Shown piece by piece: positions 8,028-14,915 of a stretch of DNA of 27,773 bases. The first letter of the stretch is position 1, and each line of letters starts with the position of its first letter. A program made the translations under genes and the position numbers. The notes below the pieces were generated by a model. That model ran no database searches. It saw only the letters and a list, made by a program, of their open reading frames with translations, and was not told where the DNA came from. This DNA is from Thermocladium sp049965935 (lineage in GTDB: Archaea; Thermoproteota; Thermoprotei; Thermoproteales; Thermocladiaceae): positions 1 through 27,773 of the forward strand of contig JBMFVP010000019.1 of NCBI GenBank assembly GCA_049965935.1, in the 5' to 3' direction.

Positions 8028-9415
8028 GCTTCCCTCCTCGTTTTCCCCGAATATAAAGACATCGCTAGCCCAGCCGCTAGGCCCATTACGGCAGCGGCGG
8101 CGACTTGAGTAATTGTCCGCACTGCCTCCCTCCCCCGCACCTCGCTCCACGTTAATGAAACATTGCCCCCAATGCTTGGACTAATGCGGATTAGGGTAGT
8201 GTTGCCAACGCTAATCACCGTCACGGGTGGAGGCGTGGGGGGGTTCCTCGCGAGCGTTGGGTTAGTTAAGTTACTGTTCATGAACGTGGCGACGCTGTGC
8301 GTGGGGGGTGAAGCGTTGCCCAGGAGAATTGGGCTCCCCTCCACGTAGCAATTAATGTAGAGGTACCCACAGGCGAAGCCATTCGTGCTCACTGCCCCAT
8401 TAATGGGGGGAGCCGGGGCCCCAGCGAGCGGGTTAGACGCGAGTGGAACGAAGCGGATTGGGGTTAGGATGGTGAGGAGCATCGCGGCGATTAACGCGGC
8501 CAGGATGCTCGCCCTCCAGGCCTGGAAGCGGACCCGCCTCACGCTGAGGAGGCCCGCGGCGGCGAATGGGGCCAGGTAGTAAACGAATGGGGCGCTATAT
8601 ATTGGGCTCACCAGGAGGAGGGGCGAGATGAGGAGGGGAACCGCGACTAGGCCATACGCGTCCCCCAGGGCCGGGAGCAGGGGCGCTGATCCAAGTGCGC
8701 TCAACGCGATTATGAGCATTGTTTTAGGCGTGTTCGAGGCGCCGCCCGCCGCGAGCGGGTTCCCAATCACTGTGCTGAGGATGGAGCCGGGGACGTGCGC
8801 CGCGGCCCTAACCGTGACTAGATACACCGCGTCCAGCGTAATCGCGGCGGCGCTGATTAGTAGGAGGATTAATTCCCTATCCACCTCCCCACCGTGAATC
8901 AACTTATTAATTATCATGGCTACACCCATTAACCCAATAATGGCTCCCCCAACGTACTCAATCCCAAGCAGCCCCAGGAGTAGGGGGACTAATCCCCACC
9001 TATCCCCCCTGAGGAGTAGGTGGGCCCCAATTGGGGCCAGCACGGTCCAGAGGTAATTCTCAGGCGTTGGGGTGAGTAGGATGGGGGGGAGCGTTAAGAT
9101 AATGAGCGAGTGAGGGGGGCTAACCCTGTAACTGGAGACGCCTAGGGCTAGTAGGTAAATCCCCCACCAAGCCATGAATGCGGGGAATGGGGGGAGAAGC
9201 GTGAGGGGCGCCGCAATGAATTGAGTGAGGCTGGCGTGCTCCGCGAGGAGGGGGATGCCGGGGGTCAGGGTGGGCCCCAGTAATTGCCCCCTCATTATCC
9301 CCTCCCCGGCCTGGTACATCGTGGCCCAATCAATTAATCCACCGTTCGGGGAGTACTCAATCGCCTTAATGATTAGGAGAAGCGGGTAAATAATTAACCA
9401 ACCCCTCCCCCTCAT
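8024..9415 (-). CDS. Polytopic membrane protein, GT-C/DUF2079-like
   Basis: 463 aa from ATG 9413-9415, which overlaps the upstream stop as ATGA. The frame is open further upstream but that part is Cys/His/Pro-rich and lies over another gene. Roughly ten hydrophobic helices lie in the first ~330 residues. A lumenal-type Asn/Thr/Pro-rich loop with NAS, NLT, NTT and NVS sequons follows, then a last helix and a basic end (GKTRREA). The N-terminal part (an acidic D-W near residue 30, a region with P-E-N, and I-E-Y-V-G) resembles GT-C glycosyltransferases and archaeal DUF2079 membrane proteins. If so, it would move a sugar from a lipid carrier to viral surface proteins. The family call is tentative; the polytopic membrane topology is clear. 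Confidence 0.75.
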   Translation of the reverse strand: MRGRGWLIIYPLLLIIKAIEYSPNGGLIDWATMYQAGEGIMRGQLLGPTLTPGIPLLAEHASLTQFIAAPLTLLPPFPAFMAWWGIYLLALGVSSYRVSPPHSLIILTLPPILLTPTPENYLWTVLAPIGAHLLLRGDRWGLVPLLLGLLGIEYVGGAIIGLMGVAMIINKLIHGGEVDRELILLLISAAAITLDAVYLVTVRAAAHVPGSILSTVIGNPLAAGGASNTPKTMLIIALSALGSAPLLPALGDAYGLVAVPLLISPLLLVSPIYSAPFVYYLAPFAAAGLLSVRRVRFQAWRASILAALIAAMLLTILTPIRFVPLASNPLAGAPAPPINGAVSTNGFACGYLYINCYVEGSPILLGNASPPTHSVATFMNSNLTNPTLARNPPTPPPVTVISVGNTTLIRISPSIGGNVSLTWSEVRGREAVRTITQVAAAAVMGLAAGLAMSLYSGKTRREA

Positions 9416-9735
9416 AGTCTCCCCTCCGCCATGGTGAGCACTATAACCGCAATGACTAGAATCATCCCAACACCAATGAGGGCCGCGCCGAGGGAGGAGT
9501 ATAGGGGCTGCGGGGCAGTCAAGTAAACGCAGCTCTGAACCTCCGTGGGCCCAGTCACGATGGAGCACTGCTCCCCAGTCACGGTGGAGCTATTAACGGC
9601 GAGGATCCCCCCAATGAGGACAGTTAAAACAGCGAGGAGCGCGGCAATCACGTAATCACTGCCGCGCCCCCTTATCATGAAGTAGAGAGCCGCCAATAAC
9701 GAGCCGACGCCGATCAGGAAGAGAATTGCATCCAT
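9412..9735 (-). CDS. Three-helix membrane protein with a loop Cys pair
   Basis: A 107-aa protein with hydrophobic helices at about 3-20, 28-48 and 79-101. The loop between helices two and three contains two Cys (EQCS and QSCV, 12 residues apart) and Thr/Ser-rich sequence, consistent with an extracytoplasmic disulfide. It is first gene of the operon with the GT-C-like protein and two micro-genes. The promoter is at 9756-9770, with leaderless start at ATG 9733-9735. No family is recognised. It may be a virion envelope component or a partner of the polytopic protein. Confidence 0.75.
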   Translation of the reverse strand: MDAILFLIGVGSLLAALYFMIRGRGSDYVIAALLAVLTVLIGGILAVNSSTVTGEQCSIVTGPTEVQSCVYLTAPQPLYSSLGAALIGVGMILVIAVIVLTMAEGRL

Positions 9736-9755
9736 GACGCGAGAGCGGTGTTGGG

Positions 9756-9770
9756 AAATAAAAATGCAAC
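9756..9770 (-). promoter_or_regulatory. Promoter GTTGCATTTTTATTT
   Basis: AT-rich box centred about 25 nt before ATG 9735, preceded by the GTTGC element shared with other promoters here. Confidence 0.6.
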
Positions 9771-9814
9771 GGGGCCCGGGCCCCTTTAAATGATTTAAAA
9801 AGCCTCTCGACGCG

Positions 9815-9991
9815 TTACATCATTGGGGCGGCTCTGGCCTTCACGTTCTCGAGGAAGGCCCTAATGCATTTCTTCCTCTCTCCCTTTGGTGCATTTGCTT
9901 GGCAGTACTTTACTGCCTCACGGAAGACCTGCCTCCACTGCTCCTTTGTGAAGCCGGTCCTCCTGTGTCGAGTCCCGTATTTTGTGGTCAT
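9815..9991 (-). CDS. 58-residue basic protein, candidate DNA-packaging protein
   Basis: ATG 9989-9991, stop TAA 9815-9817. The N-terminus is very basic (KYGTRHRRTGFTK). An amphipathic helical part follows (EQWRQVFREAVKYC), then a basic turn (PKGERKKC), another helix and an MM end. Two Cys could pair. A TATA box centred 24 nt upstream (10012-10019) supports a separate leaderless transcript, which argues that this short frame is real. Size, charge and the basic-helix-turn-helix order recall the small DNA-binding virion protein VP2 of SSV1, but this is analogy rather than proven homology. It could equally be a small regulator. Confidence 0.7.
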   Translation of the reverse strand: MTTKYGTRHRRTGFTKEQWRQVFREAVKYCQANAPKGERKKCIRAFLENVKARAAPMM

Positions 9992-10011
9992 AATTAAGTA
10001 ACCGCAACCGG

Positions 10012-10026
10012 ATTTAAATACTTAAC
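10012..10026 (-). promoter_or_regulatory. Promoter GTTAAGTATTTAAAT
   Basis: TATA-like TATTTAAAT centred about 24 nt before ATG 9991, with the GTTAAG upstream element. It lies in the 42-nt gap after the integrase gene. Confidence 0.65.
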
Positions 10027-10033
10027 CCGCACG

Positions 10034-10561
10034 TCACTCGGTGAATGGGCTCCGCAGGTCCTGTGGACTGAGGCCCACGGCCTCCATGTAGTAGAACGTC
10101 ATCTTCATTCCCCTGTGCCCCATCATTCTCCTCACCTCCTCGGGATTAATGCCCCGCTTGAGGGCGTACATTGCGAAGCCGTGACGCAGGTCGCGGGGAG
10201 TGACCCCCGCCTCCCTCCTCACTAAGCGCCAAGCCTGCACTGGACTAATGTTGAACAACTTATCCGTGACGCCGTGCCAAATAATGAAGTTCCTCAGAAT
10301 CGGCACGAACCACTCCGGGAGGGGGATTATTCGAACGGGGTGCCCCCTCACCTTCTCAGTCGCAATCATTACGCTGGGGGGGTAATGCTCGAGGTCGAAA
10401 TCCCTAACCCTCACCCCATCAACCGCGGAGCCAACCACCTCCCCCAGCCTAGCCCCAGTCACGCCCAGCGTGAGGGTTAGGAAGCAGGGGACGCGGGGTT
10501 GAGAGCTGCACCTCCTCCTACTCCCCGCAATTATGTTAATGAATGAGTCAAGCGTGATCAC
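10034..10561 (-). CDS. int: Tyrosine recombinase, catalytic core only
   Basis: A 175-aa protein. Catalytic-core landmarks of the XerC/D and phage-integrase fold are present in order: Arg I in TGARLGEV (R38), the beta-hairpin Lys in ATEKVRGH (K70), RDLRHGFA (123-130) with the second Arg at R126, GH (148-149), and a nucleophile Tyr in MTFYYMEA (Y157 or Y158). The position usually held by the first His of HxxR is Arg (R123). The N-terminal arm and core-binding domain is missing: the Arg I motif is only 37 residues from the start, so the protein is about half the usual length. The GTG start overlaps the upstream stop as GTGA, with GAGGCGA upstream, so this looks like an intact gene rather than a truncated one. 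It is last in the operon from 11652. It would integrate or resolve the element, perhaps with host Xer help. I could not find an attachment site. Confidence 0.85.
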   Translation of the reverse strand: MITLDSFINIIAGSRRRCSSQPRVPCFLTLTLGVTGARLGEVVGSAVDGVRVRDFDLEHYPPSVMIATEKVRGHPVRIIPLPEWFVPILRNFIIWHGVTDKLFNISPVQAWRLVRREAGVTPRDLRHGFAMYALKRGINPEEVRRMMGHRGMKMTFYYMEAVGLSPQDLRSPFTE

Positions 10562-10947
10562 AGGAATCGCCTCGCCGGGTCGCTTGGATCCATGTACTTA
10601 AGGAGCAGGCTCCTCAACTCCCTGCCCTCCTCCACCATCCCCTGCCCCTCAAGGATGTGAACCCACGCCACTAGGTACATGCTCCAGATGGGGTTCCTCG
10701 CGGTTAGGAGCGCGTGCTCAAGGCCGCTGAAGCCCCCGCTCCTCAACACCTCAACCCTCCCGAGGAGAACCATTCCACTGAAGCCGGCGACGGCGGACGC
10801 GGCGACGATGAGGAGCAGGAGCGGTATGGGGAAGACGCCGCGGAGGGCAGCCACCGCGCTAAGCATCATTGTGGTTAATTGAACCACCCACGCCCCGTAC
10901 TTCCCATACCCGTACTGGAAATCCAGGATCACGCGCCTCAGGTTCAC
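10558..10947 (-). CDS. Two-helix membrane protein
   Basis: 129 aa from GTG 10945-10947, which overlaps the upstream stop as GTGA and has GAGGCGA five bases upstream, almost the same initiation region as the integrase gene. An ATG at 10977 would add ten basic residues but lacks a ribosome-binding site. A basic N-terminus (NLRR) precedes a pair of hydrophobic helices (about 20-60). The C-terminal ~65 residues are soluble, helical and charged. No family is recognised. The operon order is 173-aa soluble protein, 64-aa membrane protein, this protein, integrase. Confidence 0.7.
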   Translation of the reverse strand: MNLRRVILDFQYGYGKYGAWVVQLTTMMLSAVAALRGVFPIPLLLLIVAASAVAGFSGMVLLGRVEVLRSGGFSGLEHALLTARNPIWSMYLVAWVHILEGQGMVEEGRELRSLLLKYMDPSDPARRFL

Positions 10948-11138
10948 GGTAATCGCCTCACGGCGTCGCCCAGCCATAAAACGAGCGATAGAATCAGGAG
11001 GCCGAAGGCCAGGATCAGCACGGCGTACGCGAATGCGTGAATCATGTTAAGGGTCGCGGGGGAGGCGAAGACGCCTATAATGCTCATGAATAGGACAATC
11101 ACCATCACGATGATGACTAGGGGAATAGTCCTATTCAT
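10944..11138 (-). CDS. 64-residue two-helix membrane protein
   Basis: Almost entirely two hydrophobic helices (about 5-25 and 33-56) joined by a short loop with one Pro, ending in a basic tail (VRRLP). Start ATG 11136-11138 lies 3 nt after a perfect GGAGGTGA Shine-Dalgarno complement, inside the end of the upstream gene (8-nt overlap), which fixes the start. The size and hairpin shape fit a small virion or holin-like membrane protein. The function is unknown. Confidence 0.75.
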   Translation of the reverse strand: MNRTIPLVIIVMVIVLFMSIIGVFASPATLNMIHAFAYAVLILAFGLLILSLVLWLGDAVRRLP

Positions 11139-11652
11139 GAGTCACCTCCCTCTTCTCCTGCTCCTTCTTCTCCTGCCGCTCGGGGGGAAGCACTGGAATA
11201 CTGCCGTACGTGATTGCCTCCCCCAACCTATTACTGGGGTAGAGGGCCCCAACCGCAACCACGTGCATAAGTAACCTACCGATTTCCTGCGGAATAATGG
11301 GGAGGTACTTAACGAATATGCTCGCCCTCTCCACGCCCCTAATGCACTCCTCCCCCGCGCCCTCCATGCATGGCCTAGTGAGTTCCTTAACAATCTCCGA
11401 GGCCCGGCTCAGCGTCCCATTCACTATAATCCCATAGAGCCCAGCCACGCTGTCCCCCTCGCTCCCCAGGGGGAGCGGGACGAAGGGGCTGGGGTTAGTT
11501 CCAACGCTGTCCCCAATAACCTTATGAATCAAGTCAATAGCCTCATTAGTCTGCTTAATGAATTCCCCCTCATCCCTCGGGCTTGGAGGCATAATGGTCT
11601 CGCTCGCAGCCCTGGCGAGGGATGGATCCACAGTCAACCTGTTGCTAAGCAT
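11131..11652 (-). CDS. Soluble protein with charged tail, unknown
   Basis: A 173-aa protein, mixed helical. It has a Pro/Ser-rich early segment (MPPSPRDEGE), two Cys close together (RPCMEGAGEEC) that could form a disulfide, and a C-terminal Lys/Glu tail (ERQEKKEQEKREVTHE). No transmembrane segment and no family recognised. It is first gene of the integrase operon, with a leaderless ATG at 11650-11652 and promoter at 11674-11687. The charged tail suggests binding to a partner or peripheral attachment. Confidence 0.7.
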   Translation of the reverse strand: MLSNRLTVDPSLARAASETIMPPSPRDEGEFIKQTNEAIDLIHKVIGDSVGTNPSPFVPLPLGSEGDSVAGLYGIIVNGTLSRASEIVKELTRPCMEGAGEECIRGVERASIFVKYLPIIPQEIGRLLMHVVAVGALYPSNRLGEAITYGSIPVLPPERQEKKEQEKREVTHE

Positions 11653-11673
11653 GCCTAATCCCCGAGCCAGTCC

Positions 11674-11687
11674 TTAATAAACGCAAC
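11674..11687 (-). promoter_or_regulatory. Promoter GTTGCGTTTATTAA
   Basis: TATA box centred about 26 nt before ATG 11652. The sequence covering and preceding it is repeated 55 nt further upstream (see the repeat at 11679-11753). Confidence 0.65.
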
Positions 11688-11753
11688 CCATGAAAGAGTC
11701 CGGGGCGGACTACTTCACAAGAACCGCACCAATTAAACGCAAACCATGAAAGA
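11679..11753. repeat. Direct repeat of a 20-nt element spanning a promoter
   Basis: AAACGCAACCCATGAAAGAG (11679-11698) recurs as AAACGCAAACCATGAAAGAA (11734-11753), two mismatches, 55 nt apart. The first copy contains the upstream half of the 11652 promoter; the second has a weaker TATA (GTTTAATT) and no gene at the right distance. It may be a duplicated promoter or a repressor operator. Confidence 0.55.
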
Positions 11754-11778
11754 ATACACAATAAGAATGAGAAAACCC

Positions 11779-12075
11779 TTACACCGAAAACCCGCTCCCC
11801 GCCTCACCCGGCGGTAAGCGAGGCTCAGCTCTAAGCCTCCTATCAATTACCCTCCTAATTATTGACCTGCCCCTCTTCCTATTAAGCCTCCTCACGCCTA
11901 TATCAAGGCTCCTCACGCCTCTAAAACTAAAGCGGCTCACGTTCCTCGGTAAAGCCTCTTCCTTGACACTACTTATATTATAACCAATAATACTGTAACT
12001 CCACCAATCAAATGGGGCCTCACCTACGACCCCAATGGGGTCATTTTCCACGCATGTGGTATATTCTTGAACCAT
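11779..12075 (-). CDS. 98-residue Arg-rich protein
   Basis: The N-terminal half is mixed and aromatic (FDWWSYSIIGY). The C-terminal half is strongly basic, with RGVRSLDIGVRRLNRKRGRS followed by IIRRVIDRRLR, then a Pro/Gly tail. AGG-rich codons match neighbouring genes. A TATA box (12108-12120) lies about 36 nt upstream, implying a ~10-nt leader with GGGG before ATG 12073-12075. The basic half suggests nucleic-acid or capsid-interior binding. No family is recognised and the existence of the gene is only moderately certain. Confidence 0.55.
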   Translation of the reverse strand: MVQEYTTCVENDPIGVVGEAPFDWWSYSIIGYNISSVKEEALPRNVSRFSFRGVRSLDIGVRRLNRKRGRSIIRRVIDRRLRAEPRLPPGEAGSGFSV

Positions 12076-12107
12076 TTAATCCCCGGAACAATACGCACTG
12101 AAGAGGT

Positions 12108-12120
12108 ACATAAACACTAT
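12108..12120 (-). promoter_or_regulatory. Promoter ATAGTGTTTATGT
   Basis: TATA-like box about 36 nt before ATG 12075, overlapping the stop of the upstream TFB-like gene. The spacing fits a short leader. Confidence 0.45.
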
Positions 12121-12647
12121 GCTGTAGAATTATTGGGAACCACCCTCATTAATTCCTCCCCGCCCCTCCTCCTCACCAGCCTCACGCTGTGGGGCGCCAC
12201 GTTGAATATGGATGCAATCTCATTAAGTTGAATGGGGGCCCCAACCGCGTCCCTAATAATTGCGGCGGCGACCGCTGCGGCGACGGGTCTCGATGGGGTG
12301 AACCTAAGCGCCGCCTCGAAGGCTCCCGCCACGTCCTCGCGAGGCACATTGAGGAGCTTAGCCGCCTTCCTCAAGCAATTCCCCTCCACCCCCTCCCCGC
12401 CCCCAAGGCACTTATTATTAAGTAGTTCCCTGTACAGCGGCGCGTAGATGGGGTAGTGGTGCCCAAAGTGGCTGCGGCACCTCAACTCCCCCGCCGCCAT
12501 TACTAGAGTATAGGCGAGGGTGCGGGTATCGAGGAACTTATACTTATCCAGGGTGGTCATTAGTTTGGGGAGGCATGAAGTGACTGCATCCACCTCCTCC
12601 GGGTACTCCCCCCTAAGCATCACCAGGTAATTGCTTAACCGCTTCAT
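12117..12647 (-). CDS. TFB/TFIIB-like cyclin-fold protein
   Basis: A 176-aa protein. The C-terminal ~85 residues follow the pattern of the second cyclin repeat of archaeal TFB: a Cys-Leu-Arg-Lys helix, then RPVAAAVAAAIIRDAVG (120-136), which matches the TFB 'RsPaglAAAAlYiA' helix, and then an HTH-like IQLNEIASIFNVAPHSVRLVRRR (139-161), which matches 'TQREIAEVAGVTEVTVRNRY'. The N-terminal half is helical and may be a divergent first repeat. The zinc ribbon and B-finger, which would recruit and activate RNA polymerase, are absent. It could bind BRE/TBP promoters to repress or redirect transcription. The family call rests on motif pattern; other cyclin-fold proteins are the alternative. Promoter at 12669-12682. 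Confidence 0.6.
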   Translation of the reverse strand: MKRLSNYLVMLRGEYPEEVDAVTSCLPKLMTTLDKYKFLDTRTLAYTLVMAAGELRCRSHFGHHYPIYAPLYRELLNNKCLGGGEGVEGNCLRKAAKLLNVPREDVAGAFEAALRFTPSRPVAAAVAAAIIRDAVGAPIQLNEIASIFNVAPHSVRLVRRRGGEELMRVVPNNSTA

Positions 12648-12668
12648 GCGTTATATGGTGCTTAGGGG

Positions 12669-12682
12669 TATTAAAAATTATC
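12669..12682 (-). promoter_or_regulatory. Promoter, AT-rich box TTTTTAATA
   Basis: AT-rich box centred about 28 nt before ATG 12647. It overlaps the end of the upstream 86-aa gene (stop at 12681-12683). Confidence 0.5.
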
Positions 12683-12941
12683 AATAAATAACGCTATACA
12701 TTGCCGCGGCCCTAGCCCGGCGCGGCCCCTCTATCTCCTGCATCGCCTCCCTAACGAGGGCCCTAACCACGCCGCTCCTCGTCCACCCATTGCTCTCATT
12801 TAGAGCGATTAAGTAATTCAATCGACGCCTAGCCAAGCTACTGCTTATCCTCCCCGAGTAGTAATCATCAAGCACCGCATTAATGAGGCAAATAACCTTC
12901 CCCTCCCCAGAAGCGCCCCTGCACTGTGGGTAAACCACCAT
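12681..12941 (-). CDS. 86-residue helical protein, unknown
   Basis: Two Cys in the first 20 residues (PQC and ICL), then helices with a basic patch (SSLARRRLNYLIAL and GPRRARAAAMYS). The order helix, SxxR, helix hints at a DNA-binding helical bundle, but I cannot assign a family. The start ATG 12939-12941 shares one base with the stop of the upstream 105-aa gene (TGATG), so the two are co-translated. Confidence 0.7.
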   Translation of the reverse strand: MVVYPQCRGASGEGKVICLINAVLDDYYSGRISSSLARRRLNYLIALNESNGWTRSGVVRALVREAMQEIEGPRRARAAAMYSVIY

Positions 12942-13258
12942 CAGGAGGTCGCCTTCACGAGTAAATCACTTAACTTCCCCTCACTCGCCGCCTGCATCGC
13001 CTCCCCCCAGGTAAGCTTGAGGCCGGTGCTTTGATTAATCACGCCCAGGACGAGGCTCTTCGCGGCGTCCCTAACCCCATCCTCATCAATATCATTAATG
13101 CACTCGAGAAACTCAACGAGGCCCTCACTATTCTCCTTACAGGCCTTAACCGCCCTACTGGCGGCGATGTAGACCCTATCCAGGTTATTCCTAACAACTG
13201 TTTGCACGTCCTGCGCGGCCTCATCCACCGCGCTCTTAGACTGGGCCTCCACGCTCAT
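12941..13258 (-). CDS. 105-residue acidic helical protein, unknown
   Basis: Entirely helical by composition, Ala/Asp/Glu/Val-rich, with two Cys (KACKEN and LECIND) and no membrane segment. It is first of a two-gene operon with the 86-aa protein. Its promoter (13283-13296) is of the CCGGTTAAGTTTAT type shared with the giant surface protein and the right-end Pro-rich gene, so it may be expressed with structural genes. The function is unknown. Confidence 0.75.
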   Translation of the reverse strand: MSVEAQSKSAVDEAAQDVQTVVRNNLDRVYIAASRAVKACKENSEGLVEFLECINDIDEDGVRDAAKSLVLGVINQSTGLKLTWGEAMQAASEGKLSDLLVKATS

Positions 13259-13282
13259 GGGCTACACATGGAGGGGAGAAAT

Positions 13283-13296
13283 ATAAACTTAACCGG
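13283..13296 (-). promoter_or_regulatory. Promoter CCGGTTAAGTTTAT
   Basis: TATA box centred about 26 nt before ATG 13258. The 14 nt are identical to 27603-27616. Confidence 0.75.
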
Positions 13297-13302
13297 AAAA
13301 AA
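13297..13302 (-). terminator. T-run after the capsid candidate gene
   Basis: Six T on the minus strand about 37 nt beyond the stop of the 91-aa two-helix protein gene. It sits just upstream of the next promoter, so it could end the capsid-candidate transcript. Confidence 0.35.
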
Positions 13303-13338
13303 GGAGGGGCGATTTTTTGAAATCAGTGAGGGGGCGAT

Positions 13339-13614
13339 TTATAGGTTGGCCTCGCTTGGCGCCGATATCAGTAACTTAATCATTATCACTATGAAGAATA
13401 TCAATATGGTTATTCCAATTATGTTGCCTATGCTTCCAAAGAGGTTAGTCACTGGAGCGACTAGGTTGGCTTGGCTTGGTATAGATATTCCGCTGTTTGA
13501 TAGTGCCCCGAGGACGTAGTACGAGATCGCGGCGACTATGGTGATGACTAGAACCATCACCACCAGGTACGCCACGGACTTCGTGCCCGTATTTATGTGT
13601 TCGAATCCACTCAT
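13339..13614 (-). CDS. Candidate major capsid protein, two-helix hydrophobic
   Basis: 91 aa from ATG 13612-13614. An upstream in-frame ATG at 13630 would lie only 7 nt from the best TATA box (13635-13645), whereas 13614 is about 25 nt away and fits a leaderless mRNA. A short polar N-terminus (SGFEHINTGTKS) precedes a long hydrophobic helix (about 14-37), a Ser/Pro/Asn linker, a second hydrophobic helix (about 63-85) and a short tail. This is the layout of spindle-shaped virus capsid proteins (SSV1 VP1 type). It is a monocistronic unit with its own promoter and possible terminator, downstream of the membrane-protein operon, as expected for an abundant structural protein. Homology is not proven from sequence. 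Confidence 0.7.
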   Translation of the reverse strand: MSGFEHINTGTKSVAYLVVMVLVITIVAAISYYVLGALSNSGISIPSQANLVAPVTNLFGSIGNIIGITILIFFIVIMIKLLISAPSEANL

Positions 13615-13634
13615 GAATGTGATTAGAAGCATTG

Positions 13635-13645
13635 AAATATAAAGG
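13635..13645 (-). promoter_or_regulatory. Promoter CCTTTATATTT
   Basis: TATA box centred about 25 nt before ATG 13614. This spacing decides the start of the capsid candidate. Confidence 0.65.
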
Positions 13646-13679
13646 TTATTTATGCCGCTAATCGATGGGGGGTTTAAAA

Positions 13680-14369
13680 TTACTTCCTCCCACTCACGAG
13701 GAGCGCCGCTGCCCCAATGAATATCGCGATTATCGTGACTTGACTAATTTGGATGAGGCCGAGGCCGAGGAGGCTCATTACCCAGCCCCCGAACACGGAG
13801 GCAGCGATTAAGCCGAGCGCCGCGTCCCTAGTCCTGTGCCGCCCAGCGACGCCAATCATTAGAGCCATGAAGAAGAGGGGAGCCGCGGCGATGAATGGCT
13901 GGGGAGGCGTTATTATGGGCATAGTGACCGGCGTCACTACGTACTGATTATAGCCGGGTATCCACGCATTAATGCTTGGGTCATACGCGTCCCACGTGAT
14001 GCTGTTCGCCTCCGGGCTCCATAGAAGCACCTCACTGCTTAACCCAGTGGTCGTGTTTATCCATGTCCCAGTGACCTTCCCCAGGGAACCCGTTGTGGCG
14101 TTGTAATACGTCTCAACTATTTGGAAATCCATGGGCACCGCGCTCCCATTAACATCAACGCTAATCACCGTGACATTAACGTAGCTGCTGTTGATGGGGG
14201 TAACGAGTATATTTAGAATCATGTGGCCATAACTAACGACGTTGGTGCCGTTAGTGACGACGCTTATCTTAATGCTTGTATTGAATGAGAGGATCTGGGC
14301 GTGGATGGTGGGGCTCCACAGAAGCACCAGTGAACCTATTATTATTAATAATAGAGTAATTGTCCTCAT
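13680..14369 (-). CDS. Secreted-domain membrane protein, glycosylation-rich
   Basis: 229 aa from ATG 14367-14369, one base after the upstream stop. The open frame extends 15 codons further but that part overlaps the upstream gene and lacks a signal peptide. Signal peptide about 1-24 (MRTITLLLIIIGSLVLLW...AQ). A beta-rich ectodomain of about 120 residues has at least six N-x-S/T sequons. Three hydrophobic helices follow (about 159-177, 184-202 and 205-226), ending SGRK. This is a small version of the giant 1251-aa protein's layout: signal peptide, ectodomain, three C-terminal helices. It is last gene of the operon from 15370, just before the capsid candidate. Probably a virion envelope glycoprotein (inference). 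Confidence 0.8.
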   Translation of the reverse strand: MRTITLLLIIIGSLVLLWSPTIHAQILSFNTSIKISVVTNGTNVVSYGHMILNILVTPINSSYVNVTVISVDVNGSAVPMDFQIVETYYNATTGSLGKVTGTWINTTTGLSSEVLLWSPEANSITWDAYDPSINAWIPGYNQYVVTPVTMPIITPPQPFIAAAPLFFMALMIGVAGRHRTRDAALGLIAASVFGGWVMSLLGLGLIQISQVTIIAIFIGAAALLVSGRK

Positions 14370-14370
14370 T

Positions 14371-14676
14371 TCACCGCCTCTCGCTGTACATGAGCACCGC
14401 CGCCACGGCCACAATAATGATGGGGACCCCGAGGGAGAGGAAACTCACGAGCGCGTTTATCCCCCCGCTGAACGCGTTGGCGCCAATCCCATCCACCTGG
14501 GATGGGTTAGTCACTATGGATGCAGGCAACCCATTACTGACCAGGGCATTCGCTACTCCCTGCGTGGCGGCGAATAACTCATTATTGAGGACTTGAGCCA
14601 TGAATAGTATAATGAATACGCCCATGCTGCTGGCCATGAGTGCGATAATGATTGCGAGCCTCTGTCCCCAATTCAC
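14371..14676 (-). CDS. 101-residue two-helix membrane protein
   Basis: Hydrophobic helices at about 6-30 and 76-96 enclose a 45-residue polar, Ala/Asn/Gly-rich loop; it ends SERR. The GTG start shares one base with the upstream stop (TAGTG). Its shape resembles the capsid candidate and the 112-aa protein at 3662, so these may be diverged members of one structural family. Third gene of the membrane operon 15370-13680. Confidence 0.75.
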   Translation of the reverse strand: MNWGQRLAIIIALMASSMGVFIILFMAQVLNNELFAATQGVANALVSNGLPASIVTNPSQVDGIGANAFSGGINALVSFLSLGVPIIIVAVAAVLMYSERR

Positions 14677-14915
14677 TACTCCTCACCCCTAATCGCGGTG
14701 AATATGGTGTAAATCGTGGCGATAATCATAACGGCGGCGAGGGCGTACGGCGCCAGGTAAATGTACCTCCCCAGCGAGGTGACGGGGGAGGGGGGCGACC
14801 CAATCACGTTATAGAGGAGGCCAATGCTTAAGTTAGCAATGTAAGTAACGTAACTAAACGCGATTAGGAACATCAATACAACGGCATCCAGTATAAGCAT
14901 GGTTGTGAGCCTCAT
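14676..14915 (-). CDS. 79-residue two-helix membrane protein
   Basis: Two hydrophobic helices (about 5-37 and 52-73) joined by a Pro/Ser loop (GSPPSPVTSLG), ending in a charged tail (RGEE). The ATG start overlaps the upstream stop as ATGA. Second gene of the membrane operon. No family recognised; probably a virion or envelope-assembly component given its neighbours. Confidence 0.75.
   Translation of the reverse strand: MRLTTMLILDAVVLMFLIAFSYVTYIANLSIGLLYNVIGSPPSPVTSLGRYIYLAPYALAAVMIIATIYTIFTAIRGEE

Noticed and set aside
7872..8150. 92-residue version of the small basic protein
   Set aside because: The extra N-terminal 41 residues overlap the polytopic membrane gene and are low-complexity. 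ATG 8027 has a ribosome-binding site and ATGA coupling.
13031..13519. Plus-strand 162-codon frame
   Set aside because: It runs opposite to the 105-aa helical gene and the capsid candidate, crosses their promoter and terminator, and has no promoter or ribosome-binding site of its own.
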